Origin: Suillus spraguei
Taxonomy: Eukaryota > Basidiomycota > Agaricomycetes > Boletales > Suillaceae
DNA: 64,000 nt
Reading direction: 5' to 3'
Assembly (NCBI GenBank): GCA_016800925.1
Contig: JABCPU010000114.1
Span: 112,236 to 176,235 of the forward strand
Part shown: one piece after another, positions 48,145-59,573 of the stretch
Layout of the letters: each line of letters starts with the position of its first letter
Numbering within the stretch: the stretch's first letter is position 1
Notes under the pieces: generated by a model
Told to the model about the DNA's origin: nothing
The model's input: the letters and a program-made list of their open reading frames with translations, nothing else
The model's database searches: none
Translations under genes and position numbers: made by a program

Positions 48145-48603
48145 TCTATAAAGTAAGGGGGGAAAGGTGGGAATGTGCTCGCTAGCTCACATGGCTTTCG
48201 CTTGCATCGCTAAAGGCCACATGGGAGCGCTTAGCTCGGAATGGAAATTTCTCGCGTGGTTTTTTCGAGTGCCGACTCACTGTTGTCCCATTGTATGATT
48301 GCGTGATTGCGTGATGCGTGATTGCGTGATGTGGTCACGTGACTGCGCAGCTGCTGGAATTTGCCATGGGTTGTCTGAAGCTGGGGTAAAACCAAATTAT
48401 TAGGATGAAGCTGAGGCCAGGGAGCCAAAAGGAGTGTGAAGCCAAAAGGGAAAAACTTCTGATAAAATTTTGTTAGATTGATTATATTGTGGCTATCAAA
48501 GAATCTGAACTTTGTCATTTGAAAAATCATGTTATTTGTTTCAAAAGCTGCTATGATCATTAGGATGGAGAGATGGGGGGACAGAAGAGCATGGGGAGGG
48601 AGA

Positions 48604-49255
48604 ATGAAGGCATGGGAGGTGGGAGGTGGGAGATGGGAGGTGGGAGATGGGAGACGGGAGATGGGAGGTGGGAGATGGGAGACGGGAGATGGGAGGTGGG
48701 AGATGGGAGACGGGAGGTGGGAGACAGGAGATGGGAGGTGGGAGATGGGAGACGGGAGGTGGGAGACAAGAGATGGGAGGTGAGAGATGGGAGGTGGGAG
48801 ACGGGAGACGGGAGGTGGGAGATGGGAGACGGGAGACAGAAGATGGGAGATGGGAGACAGGAGACACAAGATGGGAAACACAAGACGGGGGACACAAGAT
48901 GGAAGAAACAAGATGGGAGACACAAGACAGGAGATGGGAGATGGGAGATGGGAGACGGGAGACACAAGACAGGAGACGGGAGATGGGAGATGGGAGACGG
49001 GAGACACAAGACAGGAGACACAAGACGGGAGACACAAGATGGGAGACACAAGACAGGAGACACAAGACAGGAGACGGGAGATGGGAGATGGGAGACGGGA
49101 GACACAAGACGGGAGACACAAGATGGGAGACACAAGATGGGAGATGGGAGACAGGAGACACAAGATGGGAGATGGGAGACAGGAGACACAAGATGGGAGA
49201 CACAAGATGGGAGACAGCAGACTGGTAAGAGGAGATGGGAGACAAGAGATGGGAC
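48604..49255 (+). repeat. GGGAGRT/GGGAGAC minisatellite in unit 1
   Basis: About 650 bp of GGGAGAT, GGGAGGT and GGGAGAC heptamers are followed by 14-mers of GGGAGACACAAGAT and GGGAGACACAAGAC type. The first half keeps the G3 every seven bases pattern. The array is in the same orientation as the others. Confidence 0.95.
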
Positions 49256-49513
49256 ACTTGCATGATTTTGTCGTGTGACAACTTAATACTGTTGCCCCCT
49301 ATTAAAACTTGACACAAAAGATTTATTCAAGTTAATAGTTTGCAGTAAATAATTTAAAAAAATCAAAATGAAATGCAATGACATGAGGATGAGATGGGCA
49401 ATAAACTCACAAAGATGGTGATGTGGTACTTTTACTTCTCTCAAAATATTGGTCAAAGTTATAATTTATTTCAAGACCTCTTATCATTATTAAAGATAAT
49501 TATTAGGATGAAG

Positions 49514-49653
49514 CCAAGGCCAGGAAGGCAAAAAGAGTGCGAAGCACTCTTTTTGCCTTCCTGTGCCTTGGGCAAAGTGAATTATTAGGATGAAGCCTTG
49601 GACAGGAAGCAAAAGGAGTGCGAAGCACTCCTTTTGCTTCCTGTGCCGAAGGC
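49514..49653 (+). repeat. Twin 3'-subterminal hairpins of unit 1
   Basis: Hairpin 1 (49514-49571) has arms from CCAAGGCCAGGAAGGC to AAAAAGAGTGC and a GAA loop, with one bulge. Hairpin 2 (about 49594-49653) has arms around ACAGGAAGCAAAAGGAGTGC, also with a GAA loop. Each is introduced by ATTATTAGGATGAAGCC. Helitrons typically have one hairpin near the 3' end (family knowledge); two successive stems are a feature of this family. Confidence 0.9.
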
Positions 49654-50740
49654 ACAACGGGTGGTGGACTCGTCTATAAAGTAAGGGGGAAAGGTGGGAA
49701 TGTCCTCGCTAGCTCACATGGCTTTCGCTTGCGTCGCTAAAGGCCACATGGGAGCGCTTAGCTCGGTTTGGAAATTTCTCGCGTGGTTTTTTCGAGTGCC
49801 GATTCAATACACTGTTCTCCCATTGTGTGATTGCGTGATTGCGTGATTTGGTCATGTGACTGCGCAGCTGATGCGCTGTAGTTCCCTAGATATACCCTCG
49901 AGCTCCAATCTTCGTTGCCTCTTTTCCCCCACCACTGCTCCCTCTGTCACATCTTGAGAAAGTAATACTTTCTCAACATACTCAACTTCTGTTTGTTTTT
50001 CTGCTTTACTTTGGTAGATATATCTTTCACTGTTCTTGATTCCTGTAAGCCTATATAGTGTACATATTGAAACTATGATAAAAATTATTGATTATGTAAT
50101 CAGATATCAGGCATTTTCGCTTTTTGACGTGTTTTTGGACCCTTTGGACCCCCCTGGACCTGGACCTGGACCTGGACTGGCCGTGTCTTGGAGTTCGAAG
50201 CATAGTGAGTGTGATTGTTGTTTGTTACTGGCCCTGTATTCCATCTGGACTCGCGAACTCCTGTTGATTCAAGACGAACGTGTAACCAAGTCCTACTTCC
50301 CTGGCCATCTGTTCTTGCAGGTGTTCGCTGGTTGTTTCTGGACCTCTGGGTATACTACAGTGTAGAGATTTTGGATTGGCGGGGCACTTTTCTGTGCTAA
50401 GTTGGTCTGCTTGCAGCCTTCTTACAGTTGCCATCCTATCCTTCGGGATAATTTCTCGGACAGCTTTCAGCTGTTCTTAGCACTGTCATACGTCGAACTT
50501 CCAGGTATTAGCTCATCCTGGAAACTGCTGGTACTTCTTCAGTCACTCTCGGTGATATTTGTTTGGATCTTTGGTATGTGATATTTTGCTATATATATTA
50601 TGATGGCTTATCTTTGACACAGTGGAACTACGACTGTTGGAAGTTTAGCTCTCTTCTCCCTTTGTTTTGAATATCTTCACCAATGTATGTAGTTATTATT
50701 ATATATATATTTTTTGACTGATATTTATTTTTGATAGGAA

Positions 50741-51321
50741 TCCCTCCACTCCTCCTACCTCTCCTCAGCGAGCACAGGCTGCTGCACGTCAGGCTGAGAG
50801 GAATCAGCGAAATATTGGCTCCCCTCCTGCACGTCGCCATCCTACTCCTATAGCTCAGCCTTTAGAAAATGCTGCTCAAATGGTAAGATTTAATTTTCTA
50901 ATTTTCATGAGTCATATTCTGATATGTTCATAGAATATTCCTCAGATCCTGGGAAATTTAAACCATGGTCCTATTCCCATGCAAAGGTTCCCTAATATGC
51001 CACGTCATGTTATTGAGCATCATGAGGCTCAACGTAGGTGGCGTCTACAACACCAACCACCACTACCTAGACCACCTGTTCCTGCTCCAGCCTTAGGGCC
51101 TCCTTTGGTCAACCTATTGCTGCTCCAGCCTTAGGACCTCCCTTTGGTCAACCTTTTCCTGCTCCAGCCTTAGGACCTCCCTTTGGTTATATTCCTCCAC
51201 CTGCTGCACTTCAGAATGAATATGAACGTCGTATGGCAAATGTTGCTGCAGCCACAGTAAATAGTCATGAAGCACGCCGTGCTGCCAGGCGAAGGCGTAA
51301 TAATCCTCAACAACAACCTGC

Positions 51322-51372
<51 letters not shown>

Positions 51373-54300
51373 CCCTGCTCCTGCTCAGAATAACTTGGCA
51401 GCCTTTCAGTTGCTGCAGCAACAAGCTGCACAGGGACATAATATACCACAGCAGCAGCTAGCTGAAATAATTGCTAGGCATGCTCAGGATCATCGCCGTG
51501 AACGACAGCAGGAAGAGGAAGCTGAACAGATGAATAGACAGAACTATGGTCAATACATGCATGGTCCTATTCACTATGAGGGTGCAGTTGGTCCTCACAA
51601 TTTCAACAATCCCCAACAATACTTTGCACCCAATCCTGCACCACCTTTGCCTGTACCACCTCAACCTGATTATCAACAATTTAATAATCAGTTTCAGCAT
51701 CATTTCCAGCAGGTTCAGCAGCAGGAAGATAGACAAGCACAGGAGGGATTACGTCATCATCAGATCCAGCAGCAATTCCAGCAGCAGGAAGCTAACCACA
51801 TTCATAGGCAAGGCCAGGAGGAGAGAGATGCCAATTACTTGCAGCAGCAGGAAGATAGACAAGCTCAGGATATTCTACGAGCAGGTCAACAGGAAGAGGA
51901 GCATTTCAATAGTCAAACTCAGGATCGTCAGCGAGCAGGTCAACAGGAGGAGGCCCGCCACAACCGTGCACAGCAGAGAGTTCATGAGGAGCAGGAGCGT
52001 CTTGAGGAAGCACTACATGAATATAATGACCCAATATCTCAAGAGCAACATGCAGATGATGAAGAGAGAAGGAGAATCCAACAGCAGGAACAACACCAGG
52101 AGCATGAAGAAGAGGACAACCAGCATATCAATCAGGTCATTCCTATTCCTGATGGAGCTCAACCATATACAGAACCAGCCAACCGTCATACTCTTGGTCC
52201 CCTTAATGTGGAGTGTCCCAAATGTCATGCACTTCACTTTGCATGTGAAAGACTCTCCAACTCCTCTTTGCAAAACCCTCGCTTTGGTATGTGCTGCTTG
52301 CAGGGCCAAGTCAGCCTTCCCCCATTTCCAGCATGGCCACCTGAGCTGGAGCAGGCATATAGAGACAGAACATTTGTGTCAAAAATTCGCCAATACAACA
52401 GTGCTCTTGCATTTACCTCTGTTGGTGTCAACATTGAGGATCATGCTATTCAAAGATCTGGCCCAAATGCTTTTCGTATCCATGGCTCTCTCCATCACCT
52501 CATGGGCAGTCTTCTACCTCCAGAGGGTGTCCAGCCTTCATATGCACAACTTTATATATATGACTCTGAAGAAGCCACCAACATCCGCACCACCCGTCCT
52601 GGAAATGAAGGTCTTGATCGTCAGATTCTCAGAGATCTGCATGACATGTTGCATCGAAAACACCCCTATGCTGCTGTCTACAAGCAAGCCTATCAAATCA
52701 TGCAAGAGAAGCCTCCAGAGGAGCAGACAGATGTTTCTGTGCGTATTCACTTCCTGCCAGGCACAGATGGTCGAAGATACAACCTTCCCACTGCCAATGA
52801 AATTGCTGCAGCTCTTCCTGGAGATGGATCTGAGGAGGTGTCTCATGAACGCGACATCATTTTATATTATCAAAATGGTCGACTTAGGCGCATCAGTCAA
52901 CTCAACCATGCATATGCCTGTCTTCATTATGTCCTTCTCTTTCCTAATGGAGAGGATGGCTGGGACCTCTACATTGATATGATCATTCCTCAGGGTGGAC
53001 GTGCACGTGCCAAAAAAGTGACTCAGCTGCTATATTATGCCTTTCGTCTTCATCCCGTCCAGCTTGCATTGACCACAACAATATCTTTCGTGGTGGAAGG
53101 CTGTTCCAGCAGTATGTTGTTGATGCTTGGGCTTCCATTGAGCAGAGCAGACTCAACTGGATAAGAAACAACCAGAAGAAGATCAGGGCTGACTGCTACC
53201 AAGGCCTCACAGACAATATTCTCAATGATGGAGTAGGCAATTTGGCTGAGACAGGTGTGCTATAATCCTTCCCTCCTCTCATTCTGGAAGCCCTCGCTAT
53301 ATGCAGCAGCTACTGCAGGACTCCTTGGCCATCTGCCGTGCCTGCAAGAAACCTGATCTCTTCCTGACAATGACTGCCAATGGGAACTGGCCTGAGATTA
53401 CTGAGAATCTCCTTCCAGGTAAAGTGACATACTGATGCATTATTATGACTTGATTCTGACAAGTTTTCTAATGTAGGTCAAACTGCTGTGGACCGTCCAG
53501 ACTTGGTGGCTCGCGTATTCTATCAAAAGCAGCAGGCTCTGCTGAAGAAAGTTCGCAATGGCTACTATGGCAAGGTTGCAGGATTAGTGTACACCATTGA
53601 ATATCAAAAGCGTGGTCTGCCTCACATGCACCTTCTCATCTTCCTGGATCCAGACCACAAGATTCGCACTGTGGAACAAATAGACTCCTTCATCTCTGCC
53701 CAGATACCTGACAGAAATGTCCATCCCCAGCTCTATGAGGCTGTGGAGAAATACATGCTTCATGGCCCTGCTCTCCAGAACGTTGCTTAGAGAATGGACG
53801 TTGCAAAAAGCACTTTCCAAAGTCTTTCTGTGCCCAGACATTGATGAAGGAGGATGGCTATCCAGAGTATGCAAGACCTGACAATGGTCGCACTGTCCAG
53901 AAGAATAACACTGTCTTCACCAACAAAGATGTTGTTCCTCACCCTCCACAACTCCTGGTGGAATTCAACTGCCACATCAATCTTGAAGTCTGTGCTTCCA
54001 TCAAGTCTGTGAAATACATCCACAAGTACATCTACAAGGGAAATGACCGTGCCACTTTGGAGATGCCAGGACCAGTGGATGAGGTCAAAACCTACCTTGA
54101 CTCCAGATACATCAGCTCCACTGAGCTGCATGGCACATCTTTGAGTTTGGAATGCACCTTGAATGGCCCTCTGTCTACCGTCTGCCAGTCCACCTTCCAA
54201 ATGAACACATGGTGTTTTATGATCCTGAGGATGATGCCCAGGATGTTCTTGAGCGTGCAGCAACCAAGGAGACTTGCCTTACTGGATGGTTCAAAGCCAA

Positions 54301-56432
54301 TACCAACAATATCTTGGTGGCAGCTGGAGCCCATGACCACCTCTACCAGGACTTCCCCTCAAAATTCGTATGGAACAAGACTGCATGGAAGGTACGACAA
54401 CGTGGAATGGCCATTGGAAGGATGTACTCTGCTGCACCTGGATCTGGAGAGCGCTTCTACCTGAGATTGCTTCTGACTGTAGTAAAAGGTATGATGCTCA
54501 TGTCAATTTTTATCAATCAAACTCACAATGTATTCAAGGGCCACCTCCTATGAGAACCTTCGAACAGTTGATGGTGTTTTATATGACACTTTCAAGGAGG
54601 CATGTCGACGTAGAGGTCTGCTTGAGGATGACAACGAATGATCCAATGCTTGCAGGATGCCTCTCACATGAGCACTGGACATGGCATGCGCAATCTCTTT
54701 GCCATCATCCTCATCCACTGCAACCCTACAGACCCCAGTGATCTTTGGAACCAATTCAAGGACAATCTCTGCGATGATCTGCTCACCACCTGTCTCATGC
54801 CCCATTCAACATTCCTAACCCTACAAATGAAGAGGTCTATGACTATGGTCTCTATCTCATTGATGGAAAACTTCGCAAAAATGGAAAGTCTTTGCAAGTG
54901 ATTCCTCAGATGCCTACACCTCAAATGGCAGCAAGATGGGGGGTCATGCAGGGAAATCAGCTCATTGCTGAGCAGCTCCAGTATAACCAGGAGGAGCTCC
55001 AGCAGATGGTGATCCAGGAGTGCTTTCTCTCAATCAGGAGCAGAGGACAGTCTTTGATGCAGTGGTCAATGATGTCATGCAAAGAAATGAGCAGACACCT
55101 GGATATGCATTCTTTGTCCACAGTGCAGGTGGATGTGGCAAGACATATCTCTGCAAGCTCATTGCCTCAAAACTCCGTGCTGAAGGCAAGATTGTTCTAT
55201 GTGTGGCTTCCTCTAGAATTGCTTCTCTCCTCCTGCCAGGTGGACGTACAGCTCATTCGCAATTCAAGATTCCAATCCCCATCAATGAAGACAGCTCCTG
55301 CAACATCAAGAAAGGAGATGTTGTGCATGAGCTTCTCAAGGCCACCTCCCTATCATCTGTGATGAAATTCCAATGCTACACCTGTCACAATCTGGAATGC
55401 CTTGACCGCTCATTGCATGACCTTCTCAATGTTGATGCTGATTTTGGAGGAATATCCATACTCTTTGGAGGAGACTTCAGACAGACTCTACCAGTGGTGG
55501 CTCATAAATCCAGAGAGCAGATAGTGGGTGCTACCTTCTGCAGATCTCGCATCTCAAAGACAAACATGCGCCTTGGTCAAGACCCTGCCTCTGATGAATT
55601 TGCCAAGTGGCTTCTGGAGATTGGAGCTGGAAAGAACACACATGCTGATGAAACAGTGGTCCTTCCAATTCATATGCGCTGTGCCAACAATAGTGTCCAG
55701 TCTCTCATCAATGCCCTCTACTCTCCTATCCTGCTTCCTGACCATCCTCCTGTGAATGATTCCTTCTTCCTGGAACGTACCATCCTCTCTGCAAAGAACA
55801 CTGATGTGGATGAAATCAATGCCAACATTCTTAATTATTCTCTGGAGAAAAAGCAGTTTTCACCAGTGCAGACTCAGTTGCTGAGAGGGACTATGACTAT
55901 ATCCCTCATGAGTTCCTTCACACTCTGACACCATCAGGGTTCCCTTTGCACAAATTGGAACTCAAAGTGGGTGTTCCTCTGATGCTGTTGCGCAACTTGG
56001 ATCCCACCAATGGCCTCTACAATGGAACCAGGATGATCCTCCTGTCTTGGACCACACATGTACTCAAATGTCGGATTCTCAAGGATGGAGTTGATGAAGC
56101 CCAGCAAGACAATCAGGACACAGTGCTGATCCCCAGGATAACTCTGGATGCCACTGCTGAAGACAACCCAATCCCTCTAAAGCGTCAACAATTTCCTGTC
56201 CGTCTTGCATTTGCTATGACAATCAACAAGGCTCAAGTCAAAGTGTGAAGTGGGTTGGACTGGATTTGAGAACTCCTGTGTTCAGTCATGGACAGCTGTA
56301 TGTGGCATTGTCCAGGTGCACTCACCCAGAGAGAGTGTGTCTATCTTTCCAGAGCATGAAGAAGGGTCAAAGACGACCAATGTGGTGTATACAGAAGTGC
56401 TGAGAGGACTTAGAGATCAGATTGAGAATTGA
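50741..56432 (+). pseudogene. Helitron RepHel: rolling-circle replicase plus Pif1-like helicase
   Basis: The N-terminal exons are low-complexity (an alternating Pro-Ala tract near 51.32-51.38 kb, then Gln-rich coiled coil), followed by a zinc-finger-like CPKCHALHFACERL. Rep motifs occur in order: QQYVVDAWASIEQSRLNWI, LFLTMTANGNWPEI, the HUH motif GLPHMHLLIFL (CACATGCAC at 53622-53630) and the catalytic Tyr region SVKYIHKYIYKG. The Pif1-type helicase follows with Walker A GGCGKTY (about 55129), ILFGGDFRQTLPVV and LELKVGVPLMLLRNLDP, ending near 56432. Introns include about 50881-50933 and 53420-53477. Frame changes near 51.10, 53.06, 53.25, 53.79, 54.14 and 55.92 kb break the gene, so the protein is probably no longer made whole. 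RepHel nicks DNA and drives rolling-circle transposition. Confidence 0.88.
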
Positions 56433-56530
56433 TTGATGTAGTTTTATGTAAAGTGATAGTAGTGTACTTTTAGTCTTGCTGAAATGATGGATGAAATGTA
56501 CATGTTTGTTTGAAGATTTATCATGATTAT

Positions 56531-56765
56531 CAGGATGGAAGCCAAGGCCAGAAAGTCAAAAAGAGTGCAAAGCACTCTTTTTAGCTTTCTGTGCCTTGGG
56601 CAAAGAAAATTATTGGGATGAAGCCAAGGCCAGGAAGGTAAAAAGAGTGTGAAGCACTCTTTTTGCCTTCCTGTGCCTTGGGCAAAAGTGAATTATTAGG
56701 ATGAGAGCCTTGGACAGGAAGCAAAAGGAGTGCTTCACACTCCTTTTGCTTCCTATGCCGAAGGC
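56531..56765 (+). repeat. Three 3'-subterminal hairpins of unit 2
   Basis: Three successive stems (about 56531-56592, 56613-56671 and 56708-56765), each with AAAAAGAGTG or AAAAGGAGTG arms, lie between the RepHel stop and the 3' end. The first two are near copies of each other, so this unit has one more hairpin than the non-coding units. Confidence 0.85.
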
Positions 56766-56784
56766 ACAACGGGTGGTGGACTTG

Positions 56785-58371
56785 TCTATAAAGTAAGGGG
56801 GGAAAGGTGGCATGCTCGCTGGAGCCTCACATGGCATGCACTGGTTTCGCTTAGCTCAATTATTTCACTTAACACTTTTTGGAAATTTCTTGCATGGTTT
56901 TTTCAAGCGCCGATTCAGCATCCAAGACAGTTGTCCGTGTCACCTTGCAGCCACTGGCAGATCCGTTTGACTGATGAGATGTGATGGGCCGAACATTGCA
57001 AATTGCCTTTCCTGTCCCTTGTGCAATGGCCTCCAACCACTCCAACAAGCAGTCACCCCCCCACTGCAGCACAGAACTGTGCTACCCTGAGCCTCCTGCT
57101 CTTTCTGGCATGCCCTGGACCAGACACTGGCTGCCGATTTTTGCTATGTCACATGATGACATGCAACTGCCTATTGTACCAGGTGGTATCTCATGTTGTC
57201 TGACTGTGTAAAGCTACAGTCAATCATACCCTGTGCTGGATGCACACTAGGTTATCAAAGTCAGCGGTGTATCTATAAATGCTAAAAAGGTCAAGCAGTG
57301 GACACATGCAAAAACCAGAACTAAGCTCTGCAGACGTGCTGAAAGAACTCATCAGCTGCTGCAATGGATTGGCAAGCCATCTGGCATGTCACACAAGGCA
57401 GGACTTACTCAGAACAAGCTACTCCATCAGCTCCAATCATGCAGGTATGGAATAGCATCAGACAGCTGGAAGGTTCCTCCGCCTCCACTCTCGAGATAAA
57501 AGGTTCTTCTGGATAAGGCATTCAGAAGGCTATCAAGAGGATGCTAGAACTTTGGATTTGAAAAATATGTGAATATTAAAAAGCTGCTAAGGATCACAGT
57601 GGATGGAGAATGGACAATTCATGGAGAGAGAATAGCTAATGGTGAAGAGATTATGATGGCAACATACTTGAGGGGAAATGGGAGACAGGAGATGGGAGAT
57701 GGGAGATGGGAGATCGAGATGGGAGAGGGAGACGGATGAGAACGGGAGATGGAGTGGGAGATGGGAGAAGGAGAACGGAGATGGGAGATGGGAGATGGAG
57801 ATGGGAGACGAACAGGACACCAGGAGGGAGATGGGGAGAAAAGATGGGGAGATGGGAGACGGAGACAGGAGACACAAGATGGGTAGACGACAAGATGGAT
57901 TGGGAGACAAGCAGACATGGTAGGCAGGTAAATGAGAGACAGGAGATGGAACACTTGCATGATTTTGTTGTGTGACAACTTAATATTGTTGCCCCCTATC
58001 AAAACTTGACACAAAGAAATTTATTCAAGTTAAATAGTTTGCAGTAAAATAATTTAAAAAAATCAAAATCAAATGCAATGACATGAGGATGAGATGGCAA
58101 TAAACTCACAAAGATGGTGATGTAATACTTTTACTTCTCTCAAAATATTGGTTAAAGTTATAATTTATTTCAAGACCTATTATCATTATTAAAGATAATT
58201 ATTAGGATGAAGCCAAGGCCAGGAAGGCAAAAAGAGTGCTTCGCACTCTTTTTGCCTTCCTGTGCCTTGGGCAAACAGAATTATTAGGATGAAGCCTTAG
58301 CCAGGGAGCAAAAGGAGTGCGAAGCACTCCTTTTGCTTCCTGTGCCGAAGGCACAAGGGTGGGTGGACTCG
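56785..58371 (+). mobile_element. Non-coding Helitron with foreign insert, unit 3
   Basis: It begins TCTATAAAGTAAGGGGGG directly after unit 2 and ends GGGTGGGTGGACTCG. A shortened 5' module (to about 56920) is followed by about 700 bp unlike any other unit (56925-57650), a small degenerate heptamer array, the AT-rich tail and two hairpins (58212-58352). The unlike segment may be captured host DNA. It shows no recognisable domain. Confidence 0.8.
57677..57955 (+). repeat. Degenerate GGGAGAT array in unit 3
   Basis: It is a shorter, irregular array of GGGAGAT and GGGAGAC words with many indels. It is the least regular of the four arrays. Confidence 0.85.
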
Positions 58372-59573
58372 TCTATAAAGTAAGGGGGGAAAGGTGGGAA
58401 TGTGCTCGCTAGCTCACATGGCTTTCGCTTAGGAACGCTTGGCTCAGAATGGAAATTATTTCTTGTGTGGTTTTTTCGAGTGCCGATTCAATACACTGTT
58501 GTCCCATTGTATGGTTTTTGTCACATGCAGCGCCACACGGGTTAAAATTTGCCACAGGTTGTCTGAAGCTGGGGTAAAACCAAATTATGGGTTTGTCATC
58601 TGCCACAGGTTGTCTGAAGCTGGGGGAAAAATGAAATTATTAGGATGGAGCGAGGCCAGGGAGCCAAAAGGGGAGTGGTAAGGCAAAAGTGAAGGCAAAA
58701 GGAGTGCAAAGGAGTGGAAAGCAAAAAAGGAGGGCAAAGCCAAAAAGAAGTGCGAAGGAGATGGGAGATGGGAGATGGGAGATGGGAGATGGGAGATGGG
58801 AGATGGGAGATGGGAGATGGGAGATGGGAGAGATGGGGAAGATGGGAGAAGGGAGACGGGAGACGGGAGATGGGAGATGGGAGATGGGAGGATGGGAGAC
58901 GGGAGACGGGAGACGGGAGGGGAGACGGGAGACGGGAGACGGGAGACGGGAGACGGGAGACGGGAGACGGGAGACGGGAGACGGGAGACGGGAGACGGGA
59001 GACGGGAGACGGGAGAGACGGGAGACGGGAGACGGGAGACGGGAGACGGGAGACGGGAGACGGGAGACGGGAGATGGGAGACAGGAGACAGGAGACACAA
59101 GACAGGAGACGGGAGATGGGAGATACAGGAGATGCAGGAGACGGGAGACACAAGATGGGAGACAGGAGATGGGACATGTGACAACTTAATAATGTTGCCC
59201 CCTATTGAAACTTGACACAAAAGATTTAGTCAGTTAATAGTTTGCAGTAAATAATTTAAAAAAATCAAAATGAAATGCAATGACATGAGGATGAGATGGG
59301 CAATAAACTCACAAAGATGGTGATGTGGTACTTTTACTTCTCTCAAAATATTGGTTAAAGTTATAATTTATTTCAAGACCTATTATCATTATTAAAGATG
59401 ATTATTAGGATGAAGCCAAGGCCAGGAAGGCAAAAGAGTGCGAAGCACTCTTTTTGCCTTCCTGTGCCTTGGGCAAACAGAATTATTAGGATGAAGCCTT
59501 GGCCAGGGAGCAAAAGGAGTGCGAAGCACTCCTTTTGCTTCCTGTGCCGAAGGCACAACGGGTGGTGGACTCG
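58372..59573 (+). mobile_element. Non-coding Helitron, unit 4 of the tandem array
   Basis: It begins TCTATAAAGTAAGGGGGG directly after unit 3 and ends ACGGGTGGTGGACTCG; the right flank starts TTAAATATAG. The 5' module, array, AT-rich tail and two hairpins (about 59414-59556) are in the standard order. With unit 1 it fixes the outer borders of the whole array. Confidence 0.87.
58757..59175 (+). repeat. GGGAGAY minisatellite in unit 4
   Basis: About 420 bp are GGGAGAT at the left, then more than 20 nearly uniform GGGAGAC heptamers. The uniform GGGAGAC block is specific to this unit. Confidence 0.95.

Larger units (their letters stand above)
48145..49672 (+). mobile_element. Non-coding Helitron, unit 1 of a tandem array
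   Basis: It begins TCTATAAAGTAAGGGGGG straight after an A, and ends ACGGGTGGTGGACTCG. The order inside is a 5' module (CGCTAGCTCACATGG, CTCGCGTGGTTTTTTCGAG, GCGTGATTGCGTGATG, GGTCACGTGACTGCGCAGCTG), a GGGAGRT/GGGAGAC minisatellite, a 250-bp AT-rich tail and two hairpins. It has no Rep or helicase coding. The next unit starts at the very next base. Confidence 0.85.
49673..56784 (+). mobile_element. Rep-helicase-coding Helitron, unit 2 of the tandem array
   Basis: It starts TCTATAAAGTAAGGGGG with no spacer after unit 1 and ends GGGTGGTGGACTTG just before unit 3. The first about 200 bp match the 5' module of the non-coding units and the last about 260 bp match their hairpin region, which identifies it as the coding parent of the family. 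The middle holds the RepHel gene. There is no heptamer array. The region 49880-50740 between the 5' module and the gene is unremarkable apart from a small GGACCT repeat near 50150. Confidence 0.88.

Noticed and set aside
51320..51385. CCTGCT hexamer tract as a separate microsatellite locus
   Set aside because: It lies in frame within the RepHel N-terminal low-complexity region, encodes a Pro-Ala tract, and is covered by that entry.
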